DNA of 64,000 nucleotides from Sorex araneus (GCF_027595985.1 NC_073302.1:171604034-171668033), one strand, 5' to 3'. Positions 38,456 through 42,636 are shown, counted from the stretch's first letter. Notes: generated from the sequence alone by a model not told the origin. Numbers and translations: made by a program.

Positions 38456-41102
38456 CAGTGTCGTCGGGCACCAGTCATGTCTTCTCCATTCATCCCTGTC
38501 TCATTCAGAGTCAGGGAAATGAGGCCCATTGTTACTGTTTTTGGCATATCAAATAAGCCATGGGTAGCTTGCCAGGCTCTGCCGTGCAAGATTCTGCCAT
38601 ACATACATATATATATATATGTATATACATATGTATATATACATATATACGTATACATATACATATATTATAGAAACTAGTATCATTCATACAGTATTTT
38701 ATGTTCATTCCCAACCCTTAATAATGGTGCCATTCTCCTCATTATATAAAGATTAGATACCTCACAACAAGGAATCACAGCAAAGAAGTGGCAGAAGTAG
38801 GATTTCTAGCTCCAAAGTCTATTCTCCTATACCCTAGAAAAAATCCTGCTTATGGGGCCAGAGAGATAGTACCACAGGTAGGGTACTTGCCTTTCCCGTA
38901 GCTGACCCAGGTTTCATTCTTGGCACTCCATATGGTCCCAGGCCTTGCCAGGGGTGATCTCTGAGAGCAGAGCCTAGGAATAAGACATGCGCACTTCCAG
39001 GTGTGTGCCCAGAGGAAGGGAGGGAGGGAGGGAGGGAGGGAGGGAGGGAGGGAGGGAGGGAGGGAGGAGTTCCTACTAATTTCACTACTCTACTGTATGA
39101 ATTATATTTTTTAAGTAGTATTGTTACATTTAGATGCTGCCGCATTAGAGGCTCTTCCAGGGTCAGGAGAATGAGACCCATCAATGCGGCCCCGTTGGGA
39201 AGGACAAGTAAAGAGAGGCTGCTAAAATCTCAGAGCTAGGACGAATGGAGACGTTACTGGGCCCGCTCGAGCAAATCTCAGATCAATGGGATGATAGTGA
39301 TAGTGATTGTTACATTTAAGATTTTACTTATCCCTCATAGTATTGTTAGATTTAAGATTTTACTTATCCCTTGTCCCCTTTTTATAAATATAATATATGA
39401 AATCTCTTTTTCATATATTATATTTGAAATTAGGGACAAACTACCCTGTTTTCTTCTCAGTTACAAATGTCAAAGTAACACCATAGCACTGTAATTCCAT
39501 AGTTCATCGATTTGCTTGAGCGGGCACCAGTAACGTCTCCATTGTGAGTCTTGTTGTTACTGTTTTTGGCATATTGAATATGCCATGGATAGCTTGCCAG
39601 GCTCTACCGTGCAGGCGGGATACTCTCCATAGCTTGCCGGGCTCTCCAAGAGGGATGGAGGAATCAAATCCAGGTCAGCTATGTGCAAGGCAAATGCCCT
39701 ACCCACTGTGCTATCGCTCTAGTCAAAGTAACCCAGAATAATTCTTTAGGGCCAGGCTTATTGACCGCTTTGTAATCTCTAAACGCATGGGATTCTTGGG
39801 TTCAAAACCAAGTCAAGTTTTCATTATAATGAATAATGGGCATCAAATAATAAATAGTGAATGATGAATAATGCTCGTTGATCGTGTTCTAAAATCATCA
39901 GTTGTGACTACCAGATCTTGGGAAAGTCTTTCTTTCCTTTATTCCCGGGGCTTACTGATGACCCTTTCCCAGAGAGGGGTCATCTGATGCCACCTAAATG
40001 TCACAGACATCTTCAGGAGCTTCTGGTTACTGCACTCAGATGAGCCCACAGAGGTTTGCCCCCCAACATACGTTGTCTATTTACCACCTGAAGTAAATTG
40101 TTGTATGATCTTGAACTTGCTATTTTCCATTAGACCGTTAGAGGTATCCCATCCTCTGTCTTCCTACAGATAGTAAACAGGGTGTTAATGTTATCTGAAA
40201 TATTTATGATTTTCCCACTGTAGTGAGAGCTTTATTTTCCATGACACTAAAATGAAACAGTACTGGTTAGTGCAACTTTCAAAATTCCAAGCACAGTATA
40301 TAAAAAAAAAAAACTTGAACTAAGTGAAGCTGCAAGAACATAAACTACATAAAAAAATTCTTACAGTTAGAATGTTTGGAGCTATTGAAATAAGGTGATT
40401 AAAAGCTTTACTATTTTTTCTTCAATGTCAAAATAAGTAAGGCATAAAAACACAGAAAGAATTGGGGCTATGCCAACTTACTAAGTGATCTCGGTTTGAC
40501 AATTTCTTTTATCTGGAATAAATTTTTGTTTTAAGTTGAAGAACTGGGAAAAGAACAAAACTGGATAGCAAGCTGATAGTAATGCAGAAAGGTAATTTTG
40601 AACACGTTTTGGGCGGGTGGTGTTTAACTTTGGGCATATTATTTTATCACACACACCATCCTTCTTACTGAAAGGAATTAAAAATAAAATTAAATCTAAT
40701 ACATTACCTGTCACAGAGTAATGTTATTCTTTAAAATGCATCCTTGAAATGGAAGTTTTGATATGGATCTCTTTTCTTTCAGATCTTTCTTCAGACCCAG
40801 ATGAACTAACAAACATCGCTACAACATTCCCAGAAATTACTTATTCTTTAGATCAAAAGCTTCGCTCCATTCTAGACTACCCCAAAGTTTCTGCTTCTGT
40901 TCACAAATACAACAAAGAGCAGTTTGCCAACTGGAAACAAAGTGTAGGACAGAACTATTCAAATGTGATCTCCAACCTTAGGTGGCATCAGGACTGGCAG
41001 AAACAACCAAGGAAGTATGAAAATGCCATCAATCAGTGGCTTAAAACCCACACAAATGAAAAACGTTCATGGACAAAACAACGATTATCTAAAAGAACAT
41101 AG
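6784..41102 (+). CDS. ARSK: Arylsulfatase K, complete gene of eight coding exons (glucuronate-2-sulfatase)
   Basis: Seen: joining 6784-6912, 10442-10571, 12982-13141, 17528-17810, 20665-20836, 28311-28535, 37626-37850 and 40783-41102 gives 1,644 nt, an open frame of 547 residues plus TAG. Every intron is GT-AG and phases match throughout. The protein has a hydrophobic signal peptide (about residues 1-20), the sulfatase motif C-x-P-S-R at 81-85 with Cys81 as the formylglycine precursor, metal/active-site residues Asp41, Asp44, Lys129, His209 and Asp314-His315 (SDHGE), and several N-x-S/T sequons. Known: ARSK is a lysosomal sulfatase removing 2-O-sulfate from glucuronate in heparan and chondroitin sulfate; its loss in humans causes mucopolysaccharidosis type X. 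Human ARSK is about 536 residues; the extra length here is mainly at the C terminus. Residue identity to the human protein as I remember it is high across all exons. Expression is expected from the CpG island upstream. Nothing suggests a pseudogene. Confidence 0.97.
7470..7611 (+). mobile_element. SOR SINE (+), diverged
   Basis: GGGGCCGGAGCACCCACATA head, GAGCCAGGAGTGGCCCCAAA end. Confidence 0.75.
7840..8312 (+). mobile_element. L1 3' end (+)
   Basis: Shrew-type L1 3' UTR: GATTGCACTCATTTGTAGAATATA start, ACTAATACCCAAGAA, GCAAACCACGACACCC, a G-rich tract (GGGGTGGGGTGGGGGGAGGG, about 8,151-8,170) and GGTGATTCACTAATAAAAAG end. The same module recurs in both orientations through the window. Confidence 0.75.
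8377..8561 (+). mobile_element. SOR SINE (+), AAATA tail
   Basis: Complete, with (AATAA)n tail and TTTGCTGTGT / TTTGCTGTCT flanks. Confidence 0.85.
9266..9437 (+). mobile_element. SOR SINE (+), full length
   Basis: Near-consensus, flanked by ATTTGAGTGG on both sides (target duplication). Confidence 0.92.
9766..10112 (-). mobile_element. L1 3' end (-)
   Basis: Antisense copy of the same L1 module, starting with poly(T) and TTGAATCATTGTGAGATAG; CACCACCAATG and CCATCCC marker strings present. Confidence 0.75.
10152..10330 (-). mobile_element. SOR SINE (-)
   Basis: Ends about 110 bp before the ARSK exon 2 acceptor; includes an 8-bp GGTGGGGTGGGG expansion. Confidence 0.8.
10442..10571 (+). CDS. 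ARSK: ARSK coding exon 2 (residues 44-87), formylglycine motif
   Basis: The acceptor is TTTTTTCCAG ending at 10441 and the donor GTATGA at 10572 (phase 1). It carries Asp44 and the sulfatase signature SPICCPSRA. Cys81 is the residue that formylglycine-generating enzyme would convert to the catalytic aldehyde. All core positions (Cys, Pro, Ser, Arg) are intact. Confidence 0.95.
11078..11207 (-). mobile_element. SOR SINE (-), inside L1 ORF2
   Basis: GGGAAGCCACACCCAGCAG to AAACCTGGGTTGACTG; head lost. Confidence 0.7.
11272..11444 (-). mobile_element. SOR SINE (-), inside L1 ORF2
   Basis: Complete antisense copy ending GTCACTCCAGCCCC. Confidence 0.9.
11711..11877 (-). mobile_element. SOR SINE (-), inside L1 ORF2, diverged
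   Basis: TTGGGGACACACCCACCTGT to CTATCTATCTCTCTAGAC. Confidence 0.7.
11912..12085 (-). mobile_element. SOR SINE (-), inside L1 ORF2, diverged
   Basis: ACTGGCAATACTCAGGGCTT to CAATATTCCAGCCTC. Confidence 0.7.
12640..12712 (+). mobile_element. RTE-type SINE tail (+), fragment
   Basis: GTTACTGGTGCCCACTCAAG, AAATCGACGAACAATGGGAT and GACTGTGATACTGACTGTGA: tail only. Confidence 0.75.
12982..13141 (+). CDS. ARSK: ARSK coding exon 3 (residues 87-140)
   Basis: A polypyrimidine tract with CCACCAG precedes the exon; the donor GTAAAA is at 13142 (phase 2). It encodes the LWSGLFTHIT segment after the catalytic loop and FGKLDYTTGHH, with Lys129 in the position of the conserved active-site lysine. A sequon N-Y-T lies at residue 109. 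Confidence 0.95.
13309..13427 (+). mobile_element. SOR SINE (+), truncated
   Basis: Short copy with CAGTTCCCAGCACCACAGGA and ACTGCCGGATATGGCCC. Confidence 0.65.
13509..13677 (+). mobile_element. SOR SINE (+), diverged
   Basis: AGCCTGGAGTGATAATACAG head and a pure A tail. Confidence 0.8.
14076..14286 (-). mobile_element. SOR SINE (-), with internal 14-bp duplication
   Basis: CCTGGCAGTGCTCG is present twice in tandem (14,171-14,199), otherwise near consensus. Confidence 0.88.
14559..14745 (-). mobile_element. RTE-tailed SINE (-), tail lost
   Basis: SOR head plus CTACCACGGGTAGCTTGCCA and GGTAGCTTTCCCAGTTCTCC body; sits directly against an L1 fragment at 14,746. Confidence 0.8.
14746..15075 (-). 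mobile_element. L1 3' UTR fragment (-)
   Basis: Matches the widespread mammalian L1 module in antisense: TTGGGTTGTTTCCAGATCGT, GGCTATTGCAAATAGTGCTG and TTTTCCATAGAGGCTGAACC. Confidence 0.75.
15700..15925 (-). mobile_element. L1 3' end (-), truncated
   Basis: Antisense: TTAGTGAGTCACAGTGAGGG, TCCACCACCAATGAACCC and a C-rich tract at 15,860-15,900 (complement of the L1 G-rich tract). Confidence 0.75.
15978..16346 (-). mobile_element. Retroposed insert (343 bp) with 13-bp target-site duplication
   Basis: GAGTATTATGTAA at 15,978-15,990 and 16,334-16,346 flanks an insert whose minus-strand end has AATAAA about 20 nt before an A-run. Internal GAAATGCATCTGGACTG resembles text in the L1-related piece at 48,800, so it is probably a rare L1 3' UTR subfamily or an L1-mobilised RNA. 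Confidence 0.6.
16989..17040 (+). repeat. (CA)n microsatellite, about 26 units
   Basis: Uninterrupted dinucleotide run in ARSK intron 3, likely polymorphic. Confidence 0.97.
17528..17810 (+). CDS. ARSK: ARSK coding exon 4 (residues 140-234)
   Basis: The acceptor CCCTTAG ends at 17527 and the donor GTAAGT starts at 17811 (phase 0). It contains LGLNLPHPYPSPSSGENF with the conserved His209. A sequon N-Y-T is at residue 194. Where I remember human ARSK having N-R-T, this protein has Q-K-T (167-169), so one N-glycosylation site may be lost. Confidence 0.95.
17822..17984 (+). mobile_element. SOR SINE (+), abutting ARSK exon 4 donor
   Basis: Begins only about 12 nt after the exon 4 splice donor; diverged copy. 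Confidence 0.7.
18228..18425 (+). mobile_element. SOR-like SINE (+), highly diverged
   Basis: GATGGCACACGTGGCAGAGC and AAGTTCAGTCCCCGGCACC traces. Confidence 0.5.
18528..18672 (+). mobile_element. SOR SINE (+), with internal deletion
   Basis: TTGGGCTGGAGAAATAGTAC head; lacks the CCCAGCATCCC stretch. Confidence 0.8.
18872..19025 (-). mobile_element. SOR SINE (-), diverged
   Basis: CTCAGGGCTTACTCCTGGCT to TACCCATTGTTCTCTCTC. Confidence 0.75.
19395..19487 (-). mobile_element. SOR-like SINE (-), fragment
   Basis: GGTCAAACTCAGGACC and GCCCTGGCCCC remnants after a poly(T). Confidence 0.5.
19502..19699 (+). mobile_element. SOR SINE (+), with internal tandem duplication
   Basis: AGATCCTTTCAGGAGTGATC occurs twice in tandem (about 19,582-19,630). 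Confidence 0.75.
19958..20204 (-). mobile_element. RTE-tailed SINE (-), complete
   Basis: Antisense tail GTCACTGTCATCCCGTTGCT and TCATCGATTTGTTCGA, body TTACTGTTTTTGGCGTATCC, then GGGTAGCTTGCCAGGCTCTG and a SOR head ending GCTATTGCTCCAGCCC. Confidence 0.88.
20665..20836 (+). CDS. ARSK: ARSK coding exon 5 (residues 235-292)
   Basis: The acceptor TTCTAG ends at 20664 and the donor is GTAGGT at 20837 (phase 1). Encodes IPKWSPLSEMHPVDYYSSYT, a sequon N-C-T, and the NIRAFYYAMCAETDAML helix typical of the sulfatase core. The next intron contains the inverted RTE element. Confidence 0.95.
21867..23937 (-). pseudogene. RTE ORF, inverted part: endonuclease and RT fingers/palm start
   Basis: Longest surviving frames on the - strand are 23,443-23,048 (endonuclease C-terminal half) and 22,741-22,127 (RT domains 0-2a). 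The endonuclease N terminus continues upstream to about 23,730 with internal stops. The RT text beyond 22,127 needs a frame change to reach GVRQGD near 21,930. Ends at a segment encoding LFSATLDNI that recurs at the start of the + strand part. Confidence 0.85.
23938..24839 (+). pseudogene. RTE ORF, sense part: RT catalytic FDDD box and C-terminal domain
   Basis: Opens with a copy of the FSATLKNIM segment, then IEGRQLHHLCFDDDIVLITP (the YxDD-equivalent active site, here FDDD) and the C-terminal region to KQIKDDK, interrupted by stops near 24,237 and 24,465. The 3' end (CTCAAGCAAATC...GACAAGTGATAC) is the tail shared with the RTE-tailed SINEs of this window. No poly(A) tail is present, as expected for RTE elements. 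Confidence 0.85.
25374..25553 (+). mobile_element. SOR SINE (+)
   Basis: GTTGGAGAGACAGTATAGCA head; complete body. Confidence 0.85.
26409..26580 (-). mobile_element. SOR SINE (-), diverged
   Basis: GAGCCACACCCCAAAGTGCT to TACCATCTCTCTGGC. Confidence 0.75.
26931..27119 (+). mobile_element. SOR SINE (+)
   Basis: Complete; tail (AATAAATTAATTAAATAAAA). AAATAGTAACC recurs at both ends as a likely target duplication. Confidence 0.9.
27866..28017 (+). mobile_element. SOR SINE (+), diverged
   Basis: GGGCCAGAGAGATAGTACAG head, body shortened. Confidence 0.75.
28079..28240 (+). mobile_element. SOR-like SINE (+), diverged, head partly duplicated
   Basis: AAGGGCCAGGGACACAGCT appears twice around 28,076 and 28,108, then a shortened body ending 70 bp before ARSK exon 6. 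Confidence 0.6.
28311..28535 (+). CDS. ARSK: ARSK coding exon 6 (residues 292-367), metal-site SDHGE
   Basis: The acceptor ATCATAG ends at 28310 and the donor GTGAGT starts at 28536 (phase 1). It encodes VVIYTSDHGELAMEHRQFYK with Asp314-His315, the second half of the sulfatase calcium/active site, and the DIYPTML segment. Confidence 0.95.
28717..29050 (+). mobile_element. SOR SINE (+) followed by AT repeat and duplicated 3' part
   Basis: A first copy (28,717-28,860), an AT-rich run (28,895-28,960), then AGGAGTGATCCCTAAGTTCA to GTATAGCCC, the 3' half of a second copy. Confidence 0.65.
29175..29340 (+). mobile_element. SOR SINE (+), young-looking
   Basis: GGGGCTGGAGTGATAGCACA head; small deletion near the end (CATCGCC lost). 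Confidence 0.9.
29350..29545 (-). mobile_element. L1 3' end (-), truncated
   Basis: Antisense module beginning TTTTATTGAATCACTTGAGATAG; includes CATCCCTCCACCAGTGCACA. Confidence 0.75.
30177..30345 (-). mobile_element. SOR SINE (-), diverged
   Basis: GGGGGGCACTCCCAGTGGTG to ATCTGTCTCTCCGGCTCC. Confidence 0.75.
30670..30876 (-). mobile_element. SOR SINE (-), long poly(T)
   Basis: Interrupted poly(T) of about 40 nt then an almost complete copy. Confidence 0.9.
31577..31795 (-). mobile_element. Two fused SOR SINE 3' copies (-)
   Basis: GGGGGCCACACCCTGCAGTG first copy to about 31,715, then a second head GATTGAATCTAAGTCAGCCA. Confidence 0.65.
31931..32109 (+). mobile_element. SOR SINE (+), full length
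   Basis: Near consensus; AACACAGTAGTG before and AAAGTAGTGTTT after suggest a target duplication. Confidence 0.92.
32118..32432 (-). mobile_element. L1 3' end (-) split by a nested SINE
   Basis: Antisense L1 module interrupted at 32,160-32,342 by a + strand SOR SINE; the L1 target GAGATAGTTACAAG is duplicated on each side (32,146-32,159 and 32,343-32,356). Confidence 0.8.
32166..32340 (+). mobile_element. SOR SINE (+), nested in L1
   Basis: Full-length copy within the antisense L1 end, with a 14-bp target duplication; hence younger than that L1. Confidence 0.93.
33093..33198 (-). mobile_element. SOR SINE (-), truncated
   Basis: GGGATCATACCCAGGTCACT to GTGCTGTCTCCCCAGCCCC. Confidence 0.7.
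33290..34395 (+). mobile_element. L1 3' UTR (+) with inserted SINE sequence
   Basis: Begins with the general L1 text CATTGTGGAAAACAGTGTGG (about 33,353), is interrupted by SINE-like DNA (33,399-33,770), and resumes at 33,780 through AGTATCATGCTAAGTGAAAT, a G-rich tract at 34,200-34,250 and CACGGTGATTCACTAAGTAA. Confidence 0.75.
33399..33770 (+). mobile_element. Two degenerate SOR-like SINEs (+) inside L1
   Basis: GTGCCAGGGACCTGGAAAAG... and CAAGGGCCAGTGGCGCATGC...CACCTCTAGGTGTAGC; both highly diverged. Confidence 0.45.
34424..34583 (-). mobile_element. SOR SINE (-), diverged
   Basis: GAGGGCCACACCTGGACATA to TTACCGACTGGCTCC. Confidence 0.75.
34585..34973 (+). mobile_element. Old L1 3' UTR piece (+) interrupted by an RTE-tailed SINE
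   Basis: ACTTGAGCAACATATATGGG...GTGAAATAAGTCAG, then the SINE at 34,700-34,926, then ATGATTTTATTCATCTCT. CCATGAAT is repeated on both sides of the SINE as a likely target duplication. Confidence 0.6.
34700..34926 (-). mobile_element. RTE-tailed SINE (-), complete
   Basis: TATCACTGTCATCCCATTGC tail, TGCTTGAGCAGGCACCAGTA, GGCGGAGGAATCAAGCCCGG and the SOR head with GCTCTAGCCC. Confidence 0.88.
34974..35605 (-). mobile_element. ERV LTR-like sequence (minus strand, class II-like)
   Basis: On the - strand there is a GAATAAACGG signal near 35,110, a downstream segment ending CCCGGAGAACCCGCA at 34,974, and an upstream U3-like region. Further up at about 35,615-35,645 a stretch resembles a lysine-tRNA primer site (CCAACGACGTGGGAC), which would imply a rearranged provirus rather than a solo LTR. 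Boundaries are uncertain. Confidence 0.5.
35981..36135 (+). mobile_element. SOR SINE (+), tail expanded to GGAA repeat
   Basis: GGGCTGGAGTGATAGTACAA head; its A-rich tail has become the purine repeat at 36,137-36,182. Confidence 0.85.
36137..36182 (+). repeat. GGAA/GGGA-rich purine repeat
   Basis: Imperfect (GGAAGGGA)n grown from a SINE tail. Confidence 0.85.
36831..37026 (-). mobile_element. SOR SINE (-)
   Basis: (GTTTT)n then near-consensus copy; TTCCCTTCTATTCTTG on both sides is a target duplication. Confidence 0.92.
37094..37235 (+). mobile_element. SOR SINE (+), diverged
   Basis: GGACTGGAGAGTTAGTCCAG head; shortened body. Confidence 0.75.
37626..37850 (+). CDS. ARSK: ARSK coding exon 7 (residues 367-442)
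   Basis: The acceptor TCTAG ends at 37625 and the donor GTAAGT starts at 37851 (phase 1). It encodes IAGIPLPQNLSGYSLLPL and the PPWILSEFHGCNVNAST region, with two sequons (N-L-S, N-A-S), matching the start of the sulfatase C-terminal subdomain. Confidence 0.95.
38045..38212 (+). mobile_element. SOR SINE (+)
   Basis: GTGGGCCAGAGCCACAGTCC head and TACTTGGTGTGACCCCCAAA end. Confidence 0.85.
38391..38455 (+). repeat. (GATA)n microsatellite, about 16 units
   Basis: Uninterrupted TAGA/GATA run in ARSK intron 7. Confidence 0.97.
38455..38596 (-). mobile_element. RTE-tailed SINE (-), long-body variant, truncated
   Basis: Carries the block GAGTCAGGGAAATGAGGCCC shared with the RTE 5' region, then TTACTGTTTTTGGCATATC and GGGTAGCTTGCCAGGCTCTG; the head is replaced by an AT/ACAT repeat. 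Confidence 0.75.
38600..38668 (+). repeat. AT/ACAT-rich simple repeat
   Basis: Alternating TACATA and TATATA motifs that replace the head of an RTE-tailed SINE. Confidence 0.85.
38853..39012 (+). mobile_element. SOR SINE (+), tail expanded to GGGA repeat
   Basis: GGGGCCAGAGAGATAGTACC head; followed directly by the GGGA microsatellite. Confidence 0.8.
39013..39066 (+). repeat. (GGGA)n microsatellite, about 13 units
   Basis: Uninterrupted AGGG run directly after a SINE end. Confidence 0.95.
39128..39307 (+). mobile_element. Short RTE-end element (+): RTE 5' region joined to RTE 3' tail
   Basis: CTCTTCCAGGGTCAGGAGAA and GAGAGGCTGCTAAAATCTCA match the 5' segment of the RTE copy (23,825-23,935); GCCCGCTCGAGCAAATC...GATAGTGATAGTGA matches the RTE 3' tail. 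No SOR head or reverse transcriptase is present. Confidence 0.75.
39492..39724 (-). mobile_element. RTE-tailed SINE (-), tail shortened
   Basis: TTCATCGATTTGCTTGAGCG, CACCAGTAACGTCTCC, TTACTGTTTTTGGCATATTG and the SOR head. Confidence 0.88.
40783..41102 (+). CDS. ARSK: ARSK coding exon 8 (residues 442-547) and stop
   Basis: The acceptor TTTCTTTCAG ends at 40782 and TAG is at 41100-41102. It encodes DLSSDPDELTN, a typical sulfatase C-terminal strand, then NLRWHQDWQKQPRKYENA. After QWLKTH the end differs from human ARSK: a basic tail of about 15 residues (NEKRSWTKQRLSKRT) replaces a short one, presumably by stop-codon loss or a small indel. Only 17 nt separate the stop from a retroposed insert that may define the 3' UTR. 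Confidence 0.94.
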
Positions 41103-41119
41103 AAATAATGTTTAAAAAA

Positions 41120-41567
41120 CAAGGTAAATTGGCTCTCAGCCCCTGCCGGCTCTCAGGCACGCTGCAGGGTCCCAACACGTTGGCTTGAATAAACCCTGTG
41201 TGTTTGCAGAAAGAGTTGTCTCGGTCTCATTCCTCCGCGCCTCCCCCGGGTAGAGGTCTGCTCGACCCTAACAGTATAAATATGTAAAATATATAAATAT
41301 GTTACATATAAATATATACTATATACATATATATAAATATGTTTGTATGTATAAAATAAAACGTGTTCTCAAAAAAAAGGGGCTGGAGCGATAGTACGTT
41401 TGGGTAGGGCGTTTGCCTTGCACTCGGCTGACCCGGGTTCGATTCCCAGCATCCCATATGGTCCCCTGAGCACCGCCAGGGGTAATTCCTGAGTTTAGAA
41501 CCAGGAGTAACCCCTGTGCATCGCCGGGTGTGACCCAAAAAGAAAAAAAAAATATGCAAGGTAAATT
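41120..41567 (+). mobile_element. Composite retroposed insert (LTR R-U5 + AT-rich + SINE) with target-site duplication
   Basis: CAAGGTAAATT occurs at 41,120-41,130 and 41,557-41,567, directly flanking a unit made of: an LTR-like R-U5 segment (about 41,131-41,275, AATAAA at 41,188, ending CCCTAACA), an AT-rich segment (41,276-41,379) and a + strand SOR SINE with A-rich end (41,380-41,552). The upstream TTTAAAAAAC fits an L1 endonuclease nick. The unit therefore appears to have inserted as one piece. Confidence 0.65.
41380..41552 (+). mobile_element. SOR SINE (+), part of the composite 3' UTR insert
   Basis: Near-consensus; supplies the A-rich end of the composite insert in the ARSK 3' UTR. 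Confidence 0.93.
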
Positions 41568-41732
41568 TGTGGTTTGAATATGTAGTGATTTTTAGCTTTT
41601 GTAAAGAATGTACTCTTTTAAAATACAATACCAGTCATAGAAATATCTTTTTTCAACAATTATTACTATCAAGAACGCATTCTTACCAATTTTTAACAAC
41701 TTGGTAGAAAGATTGAAAGGATTATGAAGCAG

Positions 41733-41890
41733 AGCTGGAACGATAGCTCAGTGCCCTGAGTGCATGCTTTGCACGCAGGAGGCCTGGGTCGATCCTCGCT
41801 ACTGCAAGGGCTCCCCAGCACCGCTGGGAGTGACCCCAACCACACAGCTGGGAGTAGCCCCTGAGCACTGTCAGGCATGGCCCCAAACCA
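41733..41890 (+). mobile_element. SOR SINE (+), diverged, CpG-rich
   Basis: AGCTGGAACGATAGCTCAGT head, GTCAGGCATGGCCCCAAAC end. Confidence 0.75.
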
Positions 41891-42385
41891 ACAATATTAA
41901 AAAAACATGATGAATTAAAAGGCTCAATATAATCTATGTTCAGTATCAGCAAGTGTTTACATAAATACTTAAAAACACTTGTTTATATTGAACTTAATCT
42001 ATATTGAAACAATATAAGTTATGGTTTTTCTGAATAATATGAAATGTGGAATAAAAGAACTATTGTTTATTACTTATGAACCATAAGGGAGTTATTTGTA
42101 TTTGATGTTGTTTGCTATTTATATTTTGTGGGGGCTATTTGGGGTTACCTGAAGTATTTTTTGGGACAGTAGCCCTGAATATGGCTGACTTAAGTGCTAT
42201 TTTTAATGGATAATAAATGCACAAAGTACACATTTTGAAAGGCTTGATAGTGTCTGTAAAGCCTGTCTGCCAAACACTCCCCCTTTTCTAAGGTAACTGC
42301 TCTAATCACCTTCCTAGGTTTTTTTTTTTAAGAAAGACATCGTTTATTAATAAAAAATAAATTATTTTAAAGTACATCTAAGAAG

Positions 42386-42636
42386 GGCTGGAGCAATAGC
42401 ACAGCAGGTAGGATGTTTGCCTTGTACGCAGTCGACCCGGGTTTGATTCCTCCGTCCCTCTCGGAGAGCCCGGCAAGCTACCAGGAGTATCCTGCCCGCA
42501 CGGAAGAGCCTGGCAACTACCCATGGCGTATTCGATATGCCAAAAACAGTAACAAGTCTCACAATGGGGACTTTACTGGTGCCCTCTTGAGCAAATCGAT
42601 GAACAACAGGCCGACAGTGCTACAGTGCTACATCTA
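42386..42636 (+). mobile_element. RTE-tailed SINE (+), complete
   Basis: SOR head (GGGCTGGAGCAATAGCACAG, GTTTGATTCC), then CTCTCGGAGAGCCCGGCAAG, ATATGCCAAAAACAGTAACA and tail GAGCAAATCGATGAACAACA...GACAGTGCTACAGTGCTAC. Confidence 0.92.

Larger units (their letters stand above)
37851..40782 (+). other. ARSK: ARSK intron 7
   Basis: About 2.9 kb with two tetranucleotide microsatellites, SOR SINEs, two RTE-tailed SINEs and a short RTE-end element. 39,725-40,780 is AT-rich and unannotated. Confidence 0.9.
41103..42220 (+). other. ARSK: ARSK 3' UTR and downstream flank with candidate poly(A) signals
   Basis: AATAAA occurs at 41,188 (inside the retroposed LTR piece, followed by a GT-rich stretch), 42,050 and about 42,213. 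The first is 86 nt after the stop and looks strong; the later ones lie in sequence that may be the ancestral 3' UTR. Which is used cannot be decided from sequence. Confidence 0.5.

Noticed and set aside
38391-39066. Possible CRISPR-like or satellite array
   Set aside because: Simple tetranucleotide microsatellites with no spacer structure, in a mammalian intron.
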